Source: Mangrovibacterium diazotrophicum (GTDB lineage Bacteria; Bacteroidota; Bacteroidia; Bacteroidales; Prolixibacteraceae). Taken from it: DNA of 64,000 bases. Below, one piece after another: positions 45,192-54,204 of the stretch. Under the pieces are notes generated by a model. The model saw only the letters and a list, made by a program, of their open reading frames with translations, had not been told where the DNA came from and did no database searches. The DNA lies in assembly GCF_003610535.1 (NCBI RefSeq), contig NZ_RAPN01000001.1, forward strand, positions 3,397,320 through 3,461,319, read 5' to 3'. The number at the start of each line of letters is the position of its first letter. Positions within the stretch are counted from its first letter, which is position 1. A program made the translations under genes and the position numbers.

Positions 45192-47114
45192 ATGAAACTG
45201 AAAGGAAATAAAATCTGGGTTCTGCTGATTGTATTGGTTAGCTTTAGTTTGTCGATCCAGGCAGCTGTTAAACTACCTCGTTTGGTGAGTAAGGGCATGG
45301 TGCTTCAACGCGATGAGCCGATCAAAATTTGGGGTTGGGCCGATGCGGGAGAACGGGTGAATGTTGAATTCAGAGGTGAAAGCTACAAAACGAAAGCGGA
45401 TAAACAGGGTGATTGGTCTGTCGTCCTACCCGCTAGTGCTGCCGGTGGGCCGTACACGCTGAAAGTGAATGAAATTGAATTGGAAGATATTTTGATTGGT
45501 GATGTGTGGTTGTGTTCGGGGCAATCGAATATGGAATTGCCGATTCGCCGGGTGATGGACTTGTATAAAGACGAAATCAGCAAGGTGAATAACCCGCAAA
45601 TTCGACTATTTAAAGTGCCGATGCGCTACATTTTTACTGATGCAACAACAGATTATGAAGGGGGAGATTGGAAAACAGCGACCGCCGAAAACATACTCGA
45701 TTTCTCTGCGGTTGCTTATTTCTTTGCAGCCGATTTGTACCAAAAATACCGGGTTCCGATCGGACTGATTAGCTCCGCTGTTGGTGGTTCGCCGGCCGAA
45801 GCCTGGCTAAGCGAAACAAGCCTGCAAAAATACCCGAACTACTGGGCGAGCGCTCAGCAATGCCGGTCCGCAGCTTTTGTTGATAGTGTAAAGTCGGCAG
45901 ATCAAAATCGAATTCAGAATTGGCACTCCGAGTTGAATCAAAAAGACGCCGGAGTTAATCATTGGTCAACTGGAGATGTTGATGTTTCTGATTGGCTCGA
46001 GAATTCCTTACCCGGATATTGGAGCGAACAGAATATCGACTTTAAAAATGGCTCGGTTTGGTTTTGCAAAGAGTTTGAGTTGACGGATAACCTGGCGGCA
46101 AAAGATGCTGTTCTCCGACTCGGACGAATTATCGATGCAGATTCAGCCTTTGTTAACGGGACTTTTGTGGGAACTATTTCCTACCAATATCCACCGAGGA
46201 TTTATCAGGTTCCTGCTTCTGTTTTGAAGTCGGGCAAAAACCAGTTGATGGTTCGGGTGATCAGCCAAAGCGGAAGAGGAGGCTTTATGCCTGATAAACC
46301 TTATGCATTGCGGTTTCTGAATGACACGATCGATTTGACTGGAGAATGGCATTACCATATTGGCGCTGAAATGCCGCAGCTCGAATCGCAAACCTTCTTT
46401 CAGTATACACCAGGTGGACTGTACAAAGGTATGATCAATCCGGCACTGAATTACACGCTGAAGGGTGTAATCTGGTACCAGGGGGAATCGAACACGGATC
46501 GGCCGGGAGAGTACCGGCAGTTGTTTGGGGACTTAATTCAGGATTGGCGGACTCAGTTCCAACGCCCCGAATTGCCCTTCCTGTTTGTGCAGTTAGCGAA
46601 CTTGGGCGAACCTCAAAAATTGCCATCCGAAAGCAATTGGGCAGAACTACGCGATGCCCAGCGCCGCACCCTTGAACTACCAAAAACAGGAATGGCGGTT
46701 ATTTACGACATAGGCGAATGGAATGATATTCACCCCTTGAATAAAAAAGATGTCGGCCATCGCTTGTCGCTGCAGGCGCAGTCCGTCGCTTATGGTGACA
46801 GTGATGTCGTTTCCAGCGGACCGCTTTACCAGTCGATGAAAATTGAAAACGGCAGCATCGTTTTGACGTTCATTTCTGTAGGATCCGACCTATTCACCAA
46901 CAGTCTCCTGCAGGGATTCCAAATTGCCGGAGAAGATGGTCGTTTCGAATGGGCACATGCTGTCGTTCTGGATAAAAACACCGTGAAAGTTTGGAGCGAA
47001 AATATACAGAATCCAAGAACTGTTCGGTATGGTTGGGCGAACAACCCCGCAGATGCGAACTTGAAAAATAAGGAGGGGCTTCCGGCTTCTCCGTTTACCA
47101 CAAACAACGAATAA
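45192..47114 (+). CDS. SGNH-type esterase (sialate O-acetylesterase/acetylxylan esterase family)
   Basis: A 640-residue exported protein (signal ends LSIQAA near residue 25). The SGNH nucleophile is Ser112 in CSGQSNMELP. The catalytic pair is Asp512/His514 in GEWNDIHPLNKKD, and the WYQGESNTDRP motif lies between. A GH2-like jelly-roll insert occupies about residues 255-380 (VNGTFVGTISYQYPPRIYQVP). The family includes sialate O-acetylesterases and CE acetylxylan esterases. In this operon removal of acetyl groups from xylan is the likely job. Starts at the base after the GH115 stop. Confidence 0.85.
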   Translation: MKLKGNKIWVLLIVLVSFSLSIQAAVKLPRLVSKGMVLQRDEPIKIWGWADAGERVNVEFRGESYKTKADKQGDWSVVLPASAAGGPYTLKVNEIELEDILIGDVWLCSGQSNMELPIRRVMDLYKDEISKVNNPQIRLFKVPMRYIFTDATTDYEGGDWKTATAENILDFSAVAYFFAADLYQKYRVPIGLISSAVGGSPAEAWLSETSLQKYPNYWASAQQCRSAAFVDSVKSADQNRIQNWHSELNQKDAGVNHWSTGDVDVSDWLENSLPGYWSEQNIDFKNGSVWFCKEFELTDNLAAKDAVLRLGRIIDADSAFVNGTFVGTISYQYPPRIYQVPASVLKSGKNQLMVRVISQSGRGGFMPDKPYALRFLNDTIDLTGEWHYHIGAEMPQLESQTFFQYTPGGLYKGMINPALNYTLKGVIWYQGESNTDRPGEYRQLFGDLIQDWRTQFQRPELPFLFVQLANLGEPQKLPSESNWAELRDAQRRTLELPKTGMAVIYDIGEWNDIHPLNKKDVGHRLSLQAQSVAYGDSDVVSSGPLYQSMKIENGSIVLTFISVGSDLFTNSLLQGFQIAGEDGRFEWAHAVVLDKNTVKVWSENIQNPRTVRYGWANNPADANLKNKEGLPASPFTTNNE

Positions 47115-47137
47115 TAAACCCAATAAACACAAACCTG

Positions 47138-48592
47138 ATGTCAACGAATTCACAAAAAATCTCTGTTTTGGAAAAGATTGGTTACAGCCTTGGCGACCTG
47201 GCTGCGAACCTGGTTTTCCAAACGTTAATTACCTATTTAGCTTTTTTCTATACCGATATTTACGGATTGAAAAACAACGACGCCTCCATCATCATGCTAT
47301 CAGTGGGATTGGTCGCTGCTTTTCTATTCAACCCGATTATCGGTGCCATTGCTGACCGTACCCATTCGCGTTGGGGGAAATTCCGTCCTTGGATTTTATT
47401 TACAGCAGTTCCGCTTGGGGTGATGGCTTTGCTAGCCTTTTCAACGCCTCATTTTGCCTACAAAGGGAAACTGATTTACGCAGCTGCAACTTACAGTTTG
47501 TTGTTACTGCTTTACGCCGGTAACAACTTGCCTTATTCAGCCTTGAGTGGCGTGATTACCGGCGATATGGGTGAGCGCAACAGCATTTCTTCGTATCGTT
47601 TTGTGGCGGTCATGTTTGCCCAGTTTTTTGTGCAGGTATTCATGCTGCCGATCATCGAGTTTGCCGGTGGTGGCGATAAAGCGGCCGGTATGGAAACGGT
47701 GATGACCTGGCTGGCGATTGTTGGAACCGTGATGTTGCTGATTACCTTTTTTACGACCAAGGAGCGGATCGTTCCGACTGCAGAACAAACATCCAGCTTG
47801 AAAGACGACCTTTCTGACCTGATCAGAAACCGCCCGTGGATCATCATGCTGACAGTCACCATTTTGATTTTCGTTACGCTGGCCATCAAAGGCGGGGCGT
47901 ACGTTTACTATTTCAACAACTTCGTCGATCCGGTTGCTCTCGAGAATTTCATCAGCCCGATTATTGCCGGCTTGTCAGCTATCGGATTTAACTTCTTTGG
48001 CAACGACCCTGTTTCGGCAGGTTTCGGTCTGTTCAACGCCGGCGGGATCATTTTCATGATTGTCGGTATTTCGCTGTCGAAAAGGCTGGCCGACAAATAC
48101 GGTAAGCGCGATGTGTACATGAGCGGCTTATTTGTATCGACCATTTTCATCCTGGCCTTCTATTTCTTCTCGGCCAAAAGTGTTGTGCTCATGTTCACCT
48201 CCCAGATGTTGCATGGTTTCTTCTACGGAATTACGATTCCTGTTTTATGGGCCATGATTGCCGATGTGGCCGACTATTCCGAGTGGAAAAACAACCGCCG
48301 TGCTACAGCGATTATCTTCTCGGCGATGATGGTTGGGCTGAAAGCCGGTCTTTCGATTGGTGGCTCGCTGGTAACCTGGATTTTGGGTCTTTACGGATAT
48401 TTGCACCAGGATCCGACTGCAGTTGGTCAGGTACTCGTTCAGCCCGAATCGGTTGCGACGGGAGCAAAAATGTTGGTCAGTATTTACCCATCTGTGCCAT
48501 TTTTAGCGGCTTTCGTCCTGCTTTTCTTCTATGTCATTAACAAGAAGATGGAAGTGCAGATTGAAAAAGAGTTGATTGAAAGACGTAAGTAA
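47138..48592 (+). CDS. GPH-family sugar:cation symporter (second copy)
   Basis: A 484-residue MFS protein with the same [18 protein letters not shown] opening, [13 protein letters not shown] loop and [19 protein letters not shown] segment as the copy at 38440. It ends [15 protein letters not shown]. It lacks the extra loop and long tail of the first copy. The two probably carry different products of xylan breakdown, such as xylo-oligomers versus acidic or arabinosyl products. Located between the esterase and a GH10 gene. Confidence 0.88.
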   Translation: MSTNSQKISVLEKIGYSLGDLAANLVFQTLITYLAFFYTDIYGLKNNDASIIMLSVGLVAAFLFNPIIGAIADRTHSRWGKFRPWILFTAVPLGVMALLAFSTPHFAYKGKLIYAAATYSLLLLLYAGNNLPYSALSGVITGDMGERNSISSYRFVAVMFAQFFVQVFMLPIIEFAGGGDKAAGMETVMTWLAIVGTVMLLITFFTTKERIVPTAEQTSSLKDDLSDLIRNRPWIIMLTVTILIFVTLAIKGGAYVYYFNNFVDPVALENFISPIIAGLSAIGFNFFGNDPVSAGFGLFNAGGIIFMIVGISLSKRLADKYGKRDVYMSGLFVSTIFILAFYFFSAKSVVLMFTSQMLHGFFYGITIPVLWAMIADVADYSEWKNNRRATAIIFSAMMVGLKAGLSIGGSLVTWILGLYGYLHQDPTAVGQVLVQPESVATGAKMLVSIYPSVPFLAAFVLLFFYVINKKMEVQIEKELIERRK

Positions 48593-48608
48593 TTTCGAAT
48601 TAAAAACG

Positions 48609-49739
48609 ATGAAAAAACACATTCAAAATATAGCTGTAATGGCTTTGGCATTTTACGCTGTGGCCTGCGCTCCACCTCCGAAATCCGAAAAGGATTTGAG
48701 CCTGAAGGACGCTTTTGCCGGTAAATTTTACATCGGCGCCGCATTGGATTCGGCTCAGATTGTAGGAGAAGATACGGCAGCGATCCGCGTGGTGAAAGAA
48801 CAGTTCAATGCGATTGTTGCGGAGAACTGCATGAAGAGTGAAAAGATCCAGCCACAGGAAGGCGTGTTCGATTTTCACCTGCCTGACCAGTTTGTCGATT
48901 TTGGCGAGCAAAACGGCCTGTTTGTTACGGGCCATACCCTGATCTGGCATTCGCAGGCTCCGGCCTGGTTTTTTGTCGATAGTTTGGGTAATGATGTGTC
49001 GCGCGAGGTGATGATCGAGCGCATGAAAACGCACATTCAAACGGTTGTTGGGCGTTACAAAGGACGGATCAAAGGCTGGGATGTGGTGAATGAAGCCATT
49101 CTGGATGACGGTTCCTACCGCCAAAGTAAATTTTTCGAAATCATCGGCGAAGATTACATCCGGTTGGCGTTCGAGTTTGCGCACCAGGCTGATCCCGACG
49201 CGGAATTGTACTACAACGATTACTCGATGGCCAATGCCGGAAAACGCGAAGGTGTGGTTGCCATGGTGAAGAAACTGCAGGAACAAGGTGTTCGCATTGA
49301 TGGAATCGGTATGCAGGCACATATTGGGCTGGGGCATCCGGATATTGCCGAGTTTGAAAAAAGCATTGAAGCATTTGGTGCCTTGGGAGTGCATGTGATG
49401 ATTACTGAATTGGATCTGACTCTCTTGCCTTTTCCGGATCAGAATGTGGGGGCCGAAGTTTCGGCCAGTTTCGAGTATCAGCAGCAGATGGATCCCTACA
49501 AAGAAGGTTTGCCTGATGAGATGAACACCAAGTTTGAAAATCGTTACCTTGATTTTTTCAAGCTGTTCCTCAAACATCAGGATGTGATTTCGCGCGTCAC
49601 ACAATGGGGGGTGAATGATACTCAAAGCTGGCGCAATTACTGGCCGATCGACGGACGAACAGATTATCCGCTACTGTTTGATCGGGAGAATAATCCGAAG
49701 CCGGTGGTGGCAAAAATTATTGAGTTGACAAAAGAGTAA
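48609..49739 (+). CDS. GH10 endo-beta-1,4-xylanase, single-domain lipoprotein
   Basis: A 376-residue enzyme; ATG 48609 chosen because it gives a clean lipoprotein signal (ALAFYAVAC). The GH10 core has [15 protein letters not shown], acid/base Glu162 in WDVVNEAI, nucleophile Glu267 in [11 protein letters not shown] and [13 protein letters not shown] near the end. No binding modules, unlike the GH10 at 23875. Its simpler form suggests periplasmic cutting of imported oligomers. It starts 16 bp after the symporter stop. Confidence 0.92.
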   Translation: MKKHIQNIAVMALAFYAVACAPPPKSEKDLSLKDAFAGKFYIGAALDSAQIVGEDTAAIRVVKEQFNAIVAENCMKSEKIQPQEGVFDFHLPDQFVDFGEQNGLFVTGHTLIWHSQAPAWFFVDSLGNDVSREVMIERMKTHIQTVVGRYKGRIKGWDVVNEAILDDGSYRQSKFFEIIGEDYIRLAFEFAHQADPDAELYYNDYSMANAGKREGVVAMVKKLQEQGVRIDGIGMQAHIGLGHPDIAEFEKSIEAFGALGVHVMITELDLTLLPFPDQNVGAEVSASFEYQQQMDPYKEGLPDEMNTKFENRYLDFFKLFLKHQDVISRVTQWGVNDTQSWRNYWPIDGRTDYPLLFDRENNPKPVVAKIIELTKE

Positions 49740-49810
49740 GTCGGAAGTTTACAAAGTTGAGTAAATAGATTTCAGCGATAAAAACAGGAAACATCTTTAA
49801 TGATATCCTT

Positions 49811-49862
49811 CCAAGGTCCCCTAAAGGGGAGGCTAAAAGTGCCCTTCAGGGGATTTAGGGGT
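49811..49862. repeat. Short palindromic intergenic element
   Basis: An 8-bp perfect inverted repeat (CCCCTAAA 49818-49825 / TTTAGGGG 49854-49861) with further near-symmetric CCCTAAAGGGG and CCCTTCAGGGG inside. Elements of this look are common between Bacteroidota genes. It lies between the GH10 and GH43 genes and has no T tract. Confidence 0.6.
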
Positions 49863-49917
49863 AAGTAAATTGGGGAATATCCTGAAGCGAAAGAATAAAA
49901 TCAAAAATTACAATAAA

Positions 49918-50889
49918 ATGAAAAAAGCAAGATACCTCGTTCCGCATTTGTACACAGCCGATCCGGCAGTGCATGTGTTCAACGGAAAACTGTACATCTA
50001 CCCGTCGCACGATGTGGAGTCGGGCATTCCGGAAAACGACAATGGTGATCATTTCGACATGCGCGATTACCACATTTTTTCGATGGAGGACATCGAAGGT
50101 GAAGTGACCGATCATGGCGTTGGTCTGGCGGTGAAGGATATTCCCTGGGCAGGCCGTCAGCTTTGGGATTGCGATGCCGCATACAAAAATGGCAAGTACT
50201 ACATTTATTTTCCGCTGAAGGACCAAACCGATATCTTCCGTATTGGTGTGGCTACGAGCGACAAGCCCGAAGGCCCGTTCATTCCCGAAGAGGCACCGAT
50301 GAAAGGGAGCTACTCCATCGACCCCTGCGTATTTTGCGACGATGATGGTACGCACTACATGTACTTTGGTGGATTGTGGGGTGGCCAGCTGCAGCGATAC
50401 CGCGACAATAAAGCGCTGGAATGTGCCGCTTTTCCGGCCGATGATGAGCCGGCTTTGCCATCGCGCGTGGTGAAGCTGCGTGACGACTTGATGGAGTTTG
50501 GTGAAGAGCCACGTGCCTTGGTTATTTTAGATGAAAATGGCGAAGTGATTAAAGCAGGCGACAACGACCGTCGTTTCTTTGAAGCGTCCTGGATGCATAA
50601 ATATCAGGGCAAATATTACTTCTCGTACTCAACCGGCGATACGCACAAATTGTGTTATGCTGTAGGTGATAACCCTTACGGGCCTTTCACCTATCAGGGA
50701 GTGATTTTAACGCCGGTAGTGGGGTGGACAACGCATCATTGCATTGTCGAATTCAAAGGCAAGTGGTATTTGTTCCACCACGATTGTGTGCCATCAAGCG
50801 GGAAAACCTGGCTGCGTAGCTTGAAAGTCGTTGAGTTGGAGTATAACGCAGATGGAAGCATAAGAACGATTGACGGCGGAGGCGAATAA
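49918..50889 (+). CDS. GH43 enzyme (subfamily 1-like beta-xylosidase/arabinofuranosidase)
   Basis: A 323-residue single-domain GH43; start set at ATG 49918, since the longer in-frame version begins in the palindromic intergenic repeat region. Base Asp15 (LYTADPAV), a second Asp in YSIDPCVFCDDDG, and the general acid Glu in RRFFEASWMHKY match the family. No signal peptide, so cytoplasmic. It probably releases xylose or arabinose from short oligomers. Last gene of the xylan locus; a terminator follows. Confidence 0.87.
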   Translation: MKKARYLVPHLYTADPAVHVFNGKLYIYPSHDVESGIPENDNGDHFDMRDYHIFSMEDIEGEVTDHGVGLAVKDIPWAGRQLWDCDAAYKNGKYYIYFPLKDQTDIFRIGVATSDKPEGPFIPEEAPMKGSYSIDPCVFCDDDGTHYMYFGGLWGGQLQRYRDNKALECAAFPADDEPALPSRVVKLRDDLMEFGEEPRALVILDENGEVIKAGDNDRRFFEASWMHKYQGKYYFSYSTGDTHKLCYAVGDNPYGPFTYQGVILTPVVGWTTHHCIVEFKGKWYLFHHDCVPSSGKTWLRSLKVVELEYNADGSIRTIDGGGE

Positions 50890-50914
50890 CCGCAGTAAAA
50901 ACTTTAACGAAGGA

Positions 50915-50946
50915 AGTGGGGAGACTGATGGTTTCTCCACTTTTTT
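50915..50946 (+). terminator. Intrinsic terminator at the end of the xylan locus
   Basis: An 11-bp stem with two G-T pairs (AGTGGGGAGAC / GTTTCTCCACT) and a TGATG loop, followed by six T. It lies 25 bp after the GH43 stop. Confidence 0.82.
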
Positions 50947-50980
50947 AGTGCCCAAAAACTCGGAAAAGCCGTACTGTAAT

Positions 50981-51207
50981 CTACCGATAACTGCCTGTAG
51001 TGTCTGTTTTAGTAAAATTAAATGATTGCGTCAGTTTTAAATTTTCAAGGTTCTTTTCGAATTCGTAAACCGAGCATTCAATATTATATTTTTTAATTGG
51101 GGGATATGTAGAACTAATTGAACTAGCAAAATAAATTACGCCTCCAAGTATCATAAGTATTAGATTGCATACGTAATCAAGATATGTTTCAGTATGCGAC
51201 TTTTCAT
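50981..51207 (-). pseudogene. Small membrane-protein ORF with an apparent one-base frameshift
   Basis: On the minus strand a frame is open from 51211 to TAG 50983-50981 and reads like a real protein: a hydrophobic span (LILMILGGVIYFA) and a polar tail (KKYNIECSVYEFEKNLENL). It has no ATG until 51154 (57 residues). An ATG at 51205-51207 sits one base out of frame, just before a run of four A. One extra A would give an intact 75-residue protein beginning MKKSHTE. So this is either a decayed gene, a slippage site or a sequence error. It starts 8 bp beyond the attC-like palindrome, as a cassette gene would. Confidence 0.4.
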
Positions 51208-51215
51208 TTAATTAA

Positions 51216-51345
51216 TGCTAACGGTGGCGGTATGGTTAGTAAGGGATTGCGGGCTTTTTACCTATCAAGTTACAGCAAAATTTGGAGCGGATTATTACGC
51301 CTCGAAAACCACTGAAACCCTTATTAACTATACCGCGTGTTAGAT
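51216..51345 (-). repeat. attC-like imperfect palindrome
   Basis: Read on the minus strand, the element starts ATCTAAC (fits RYYYAAC) and ends GTTAGCA (GTTRRRY with two mismatches). Its main arms are 51227-51245 and 51318-51336, 19 bp with only two G-T-type mismatches. The 72-nt centre is unpaired. Length and layout fit integron attC recombination sites. It lies between the two-gene AT-rich unit and the small frameshifted ORF. Confidence 0.5.
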
Positions 51346-51366
51346 GGCGTTATTCAAAATCATGAT

Positions 51367-52656
51367 TTAAAATATAATTACTAATCCAATTAGTTTTATA
51401 ACTAATATTAAAACCATAATAAAAAGAACAGATTTATGAAAATTCATTTTAAAATGCGACATTGAATACAATTCAACTCTTGGAAAATTAACAGGATCTA
51501 TTTTAATTGCTTCATATAACTCACCATTAGAAAGATACCTATGAAATTTGTTTTGTTCTAGTATTGACTTTTCTTGTTCCAATTTATCTCCAAAAGATAA
51601 AAATCTCGACTGATGATATTGCAACCATGAATTATAAGAATGTATAATCAAAACATTCCTTACAATCATAATTAACAAGCAAATGATTGATACAGTCATT
51701 ATTATTGAAATGTTAATTAAATTGGTTGATTGATAAAAAATTGTTATCAATTCTAATAATGAAATCAATAACATAAAAAGAACAAACAAAACTGAAATAG
51801 TAATATTGGTTACTGAATATTCTAATATACGAGGAGGTAATCGATTAATTTCATGTTTAAAATAACTATTCAAAAGACTTATTTCACCTTTAAAAATATT
51901 TTTTTTATATCTCTTTTGGTCTGTTTCTGCCAATGATTTAATCCAAGTACGAACCTTAACCAATCTTGATATTAAGTAAATGAAGTAATAGAAAGAATAC
52001 CCTGTTAATAGAAAAAATTGAATATAGATTAGAATCTTAGAAACTTGAGTACCTCTTAAAAAAGTTGATTTACCAATTCGAATTTTATTCGATATAATAT
52101 TACTTGTTATTACATTGTTTTTTTGAAAACCTATATTAATATGTGCTTTGCTAAATTTTGAAATATTAAGATTTTGGATAATGACTCTACACAATGTATC
52201 ATTTGTTTGAATAATTTTTTTTATGGAATAATCTAAATTTATTGCCTCTATTGTATCAGGATATGCATCAAATTCAATATGTATAGCACTAGAATTATCT
52301 AACTTCAATTCACTAAGGGTATTGTTAATAATTTCAATATTGAAGTAGCTATTAAATTCTAGATTTTTATTGTTTTGAATATCTAAGTATTGTTTGTCAG
52401 GAAATAAAAATATAGTTGAAAATGATAATATTAAAGGGGAAAATAATGGTAAAAAACTTTGTAATGAGTTCCTTTCTACCGGACACCCAACAACGTCAGG
52501 TGGTTTCTTTTTAAAAATAGGAGAAATAAGGTTTACACTAAAATCAATAGCTTCAAATATAGAACAGCCTATTACAACAATAAATGCAACAGGTAATAAT
52601 ATTGGTGATAGTATTATCAAACCAATTGCATATAATATTTTTTTTAAAGCTTCCAT
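51367..52656 (-). CDS. Unknown multi-pass membrane protein in the AT-rich cassette
   Basis: A 429-residue protein, family not recognised. Hydrophobic segments lie near residues 8-35 (IGLIILSPILLPVAFIVVIG), 70-88, 210-230 (FFLLTGYSFYYFIYLI), 283-308 (VLFVLFMLLISLLELITIF), 318-338 and the very C-terminus (VLFIMVLILVIKLIGLVII). A polar block at about 90-200, rich in Asn and Ile, could face the periplasm. Codons are strongly A/T-ending, unlike the xylan genes. It starts 11 bp after the radical SAM gene, so the two form an operon and may act together. Confidence 0.6.
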   Translation of the reverse strand: MEALKKILYAIGLIILSPILLPVAFIVVIGCSIFEAIDFSVNLISPIFKKKPPDVVGCPVERNSLQSFLPLFSPLILSFSTIFLFPDKQYLDIQNNKNLEFNSYFNIEIINNTLSELKLDNSSAIHIEFDAYPDTIEAINLDYSIKKIIQTNDTLCRVIIQNLNISKFSKAHINIGFQKNNVITSNIISNKIRIGKSTFLRGTQVSKILIYIQFFLLTGYSFYYFIYLISRLVKVRTWIKSLAETDQKRYKKNIFKGEISLLNSYFKHEINRLPPRILEYSVTNITISVLFVLFMLLISLLELITIFYQSTNLINISIIMTVSIICLLIMIVRNVLIIHSYNSWLQYHQSRFLSFGDKLEQEKSILEQNKFHRYLSNGELYEAIKIDPVNFPRVELYSMSHFKMNFHKSVLFIMVLILVIKLIGLVIIF

Positions 52657-52667
52657 TTAGCAAAAAA

Positions 52668-53819
52668 TTAATAATTAATACACATTTTAGTTCTATTTAT
52701 ACATTTTGATGAAATTTCTGAGTATTTATTCCAACGAATATAAAAATCGTTATCATCACAAATGTTCCAACTGGATAACCGGGTTTCATGCAAAAAACAA
52801 GGATGAATATTTCCATATGAATCGATATGCATTGTTAAGTTTGCTGCACCGCATTTATTCACTGGAATTTTAATCCCTAGGATAAACTCACTGATTGATT
52901 GTCTTTTACTATGTCTCCTAACCAAATCGGTACCTTCATATAAAATTTGTAAACTATATTTCAAAGAATATGCATGAAGAATATTGACATTTCTTAGTGT
53001 TTCTTTCTTGATTTTATCTGGAGTCATTTTTTGATAATGGAATAAATGCGTTTTTAATCTTGATATCAATATTAACTCTGGTTTCCAAGCAGATAAGTAT
53101 TCCTTAATTGCATAAAAAGAATTCAAATCTGTTGATCTTACAACACAATTAATACTGTAACGCATTTTCAATGAGTCAAATAGTTTGATTAATTCAATAG
53201 TCTTCTCAAAATTTTTTTCACCTCTCAATTTATCATGATCTCTTGGGTAATCATAAATTGCAAAACAATAATTAATCTTTCTTCCATATCTTTTAATTAG
53301 TGGAAGCAATTTTTCCTTGTATGAGTTTGTGGTTAAATAAATACTTTTATTTGATTTAATTAGAATATCAATAATCTCAATAATTTTAGGATGATTTATT
53401 GGTTCTCCACCTGTTAAGATTAAATATGGAGTCGGTATTTGACATATTTTTCTAATGATATTTATATCAATGAAGTTTTTTTCATTACTATGATTAGAAT
53501 GAGAATAGCAAAATTGACATGAAGATTCGCAATCAGTACCAAGACTAACAGTAGTTATTAAAGGTGCTACCATTCTCAGACTATTGTTAAATTTAGTATT
53601 AATTATTGAGTGAAATAGTAAATAAATTTTGGTTGACAACCAATTTCTTTCCTCGAAATAACTTCGTAGACCTTTTTTGAAAATAGAAAAAAAATTAATC
53701 ACGATGTCTATAATCGCCATATTCAATTCACCATAATGTTGGTGTTTTTCAATGATTATGCATTTATATAGAATTTTATCTATAATTTGTTTTGAAAAAG
53801 CCGAAATTATTTTTTTCAT
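52668..53819 (-). CDS. Radical SAM protein with SPASM/twitch-like C-terminal cysteines
   Basis: A 383-residue radical SAM enzyme. The [4Fe-4S]/SAM motif is CESSCQFC with Cys97, Cys101 and Cys104; the GGEP SAM-binding motif is at 137-140. A C-terminal set of cysteines (Cys323, 341, 354, 373, 380), with HIDSYGNIHPCFL around Cys341, resembles the SPASM or twitch auxiliary-cluster domain of peptide-modifying enzymes. The first 85 residues are an unusual hydrophobic/basic extension. No precursor peptide gene is evident nearby. Partner is the membrane protein encoded 11 bp downstream. Reaction and substrate unknown. Confidence 0.75.
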   Translation of the reverse strand: MKKIISAFSKQIIDKILYKCIIIEKHQHYGELNMAIIDIVINFFSIFKKGLRSYFEERNWLSTKIYLLFHSIINTKFNNSLRMVAPLITTVSLGTDCESSCQFCYSHSNHSNEKNFIDINIIRKICQIPTPYLILTGGEPINHPKIIEIIDILIKSNKSIYLTTNSYKEKLLPLIKRYGRKINYCFAIYDYPRDHDKLRGEKNFEKTIELIKLFDSLKMRYSINCVVRSTDLNSFYAIKEYLSAWKPELILISRLKTHLFHYQKMTPDKIKKETLRNVNILHAYSLKYSLQILYEGTDLVRRHSKRQSISEFILGIKIPVNKCGAANLTMHIDSYGNIHPCFLHETRLSSWNICDDNDFYIRWNKYSEISSKCINRTKMCINY

Positions 53820-53836
53820 AGTATGTCAAAAATGCC

Positions 53837-53949
53837 ATCTAACTAGTTTGTAACAACACCTGGAGGTGTTGTTATTTCGTTTATCTCGTAACTGAAGGTG
53901 TTGTTATAACCCTAAAAACAGAGGGATAACAACACCTATTATGTTGAGT
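53837..53949 (-). repeat. Palindrome cluster at the cassette entry side (possible attC or attI-side site)
   Basis: On the minus strand the element starts ACTCAAC (fits RYYYAAC) and ends GTTAGAT (fits GTTRRRY). Inside are two hairpins from one motif: TAACAACACCT / AGGTGTTGTTA (53851-53861 / 53864-53874), and AGGTGTTGTTAT / ATAACAACACCT (53896-53907 / 53926-53937), the latter extended by CCCT/AGGG past a 2-nt bulge. It does not fold as one single attC hairpin, so its identity is uncertain. Confidence 0.35.
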
Positions 53950-54204
53950 CGTCCAAAATATCATCCAAACGATATTTGATTCTTTCGAAATACTGCCTGG
54001 AATTAGAATTGGCTTTATGCCTGTTTGTTTTCTTATTTAAGTTACAACTTAAGACGAACATATTTTTAATAGATGTTAAAATTGATTTTTTATTAACATT
54101 TGTAAAAGATTGGTGTAGAGTGATATAAGTGAACTATTGTTTGTTTGTTGTGCTTGGCTATTGTTATTTCTAGTTAGATTTTATCAGGATAAGCAGTTTC
54201 TATT

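Larger units (their letters stand above)
51217..53843 (-). mobile_element. Candidate integron gene cassette (radical SAM gene plus membrane-protein gene)
   Basis: The unit begins (minus strand) at GTTAGATGGC (53843-53834), 15 bp before the radical SAM ATG. It carries two genes and then meets GCCATCTAAC (51348-51339), the exact reverse complement, which opens the attC-like palindrome. In integron cassettes the first bases and the start of the cassette's own attC are complementary in just this way. Base composition is strikingly AT-rich against both flanks. No integrase is in the window, so it would be a CALIN-type (integrase-less) array. Confidence 0.5.
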
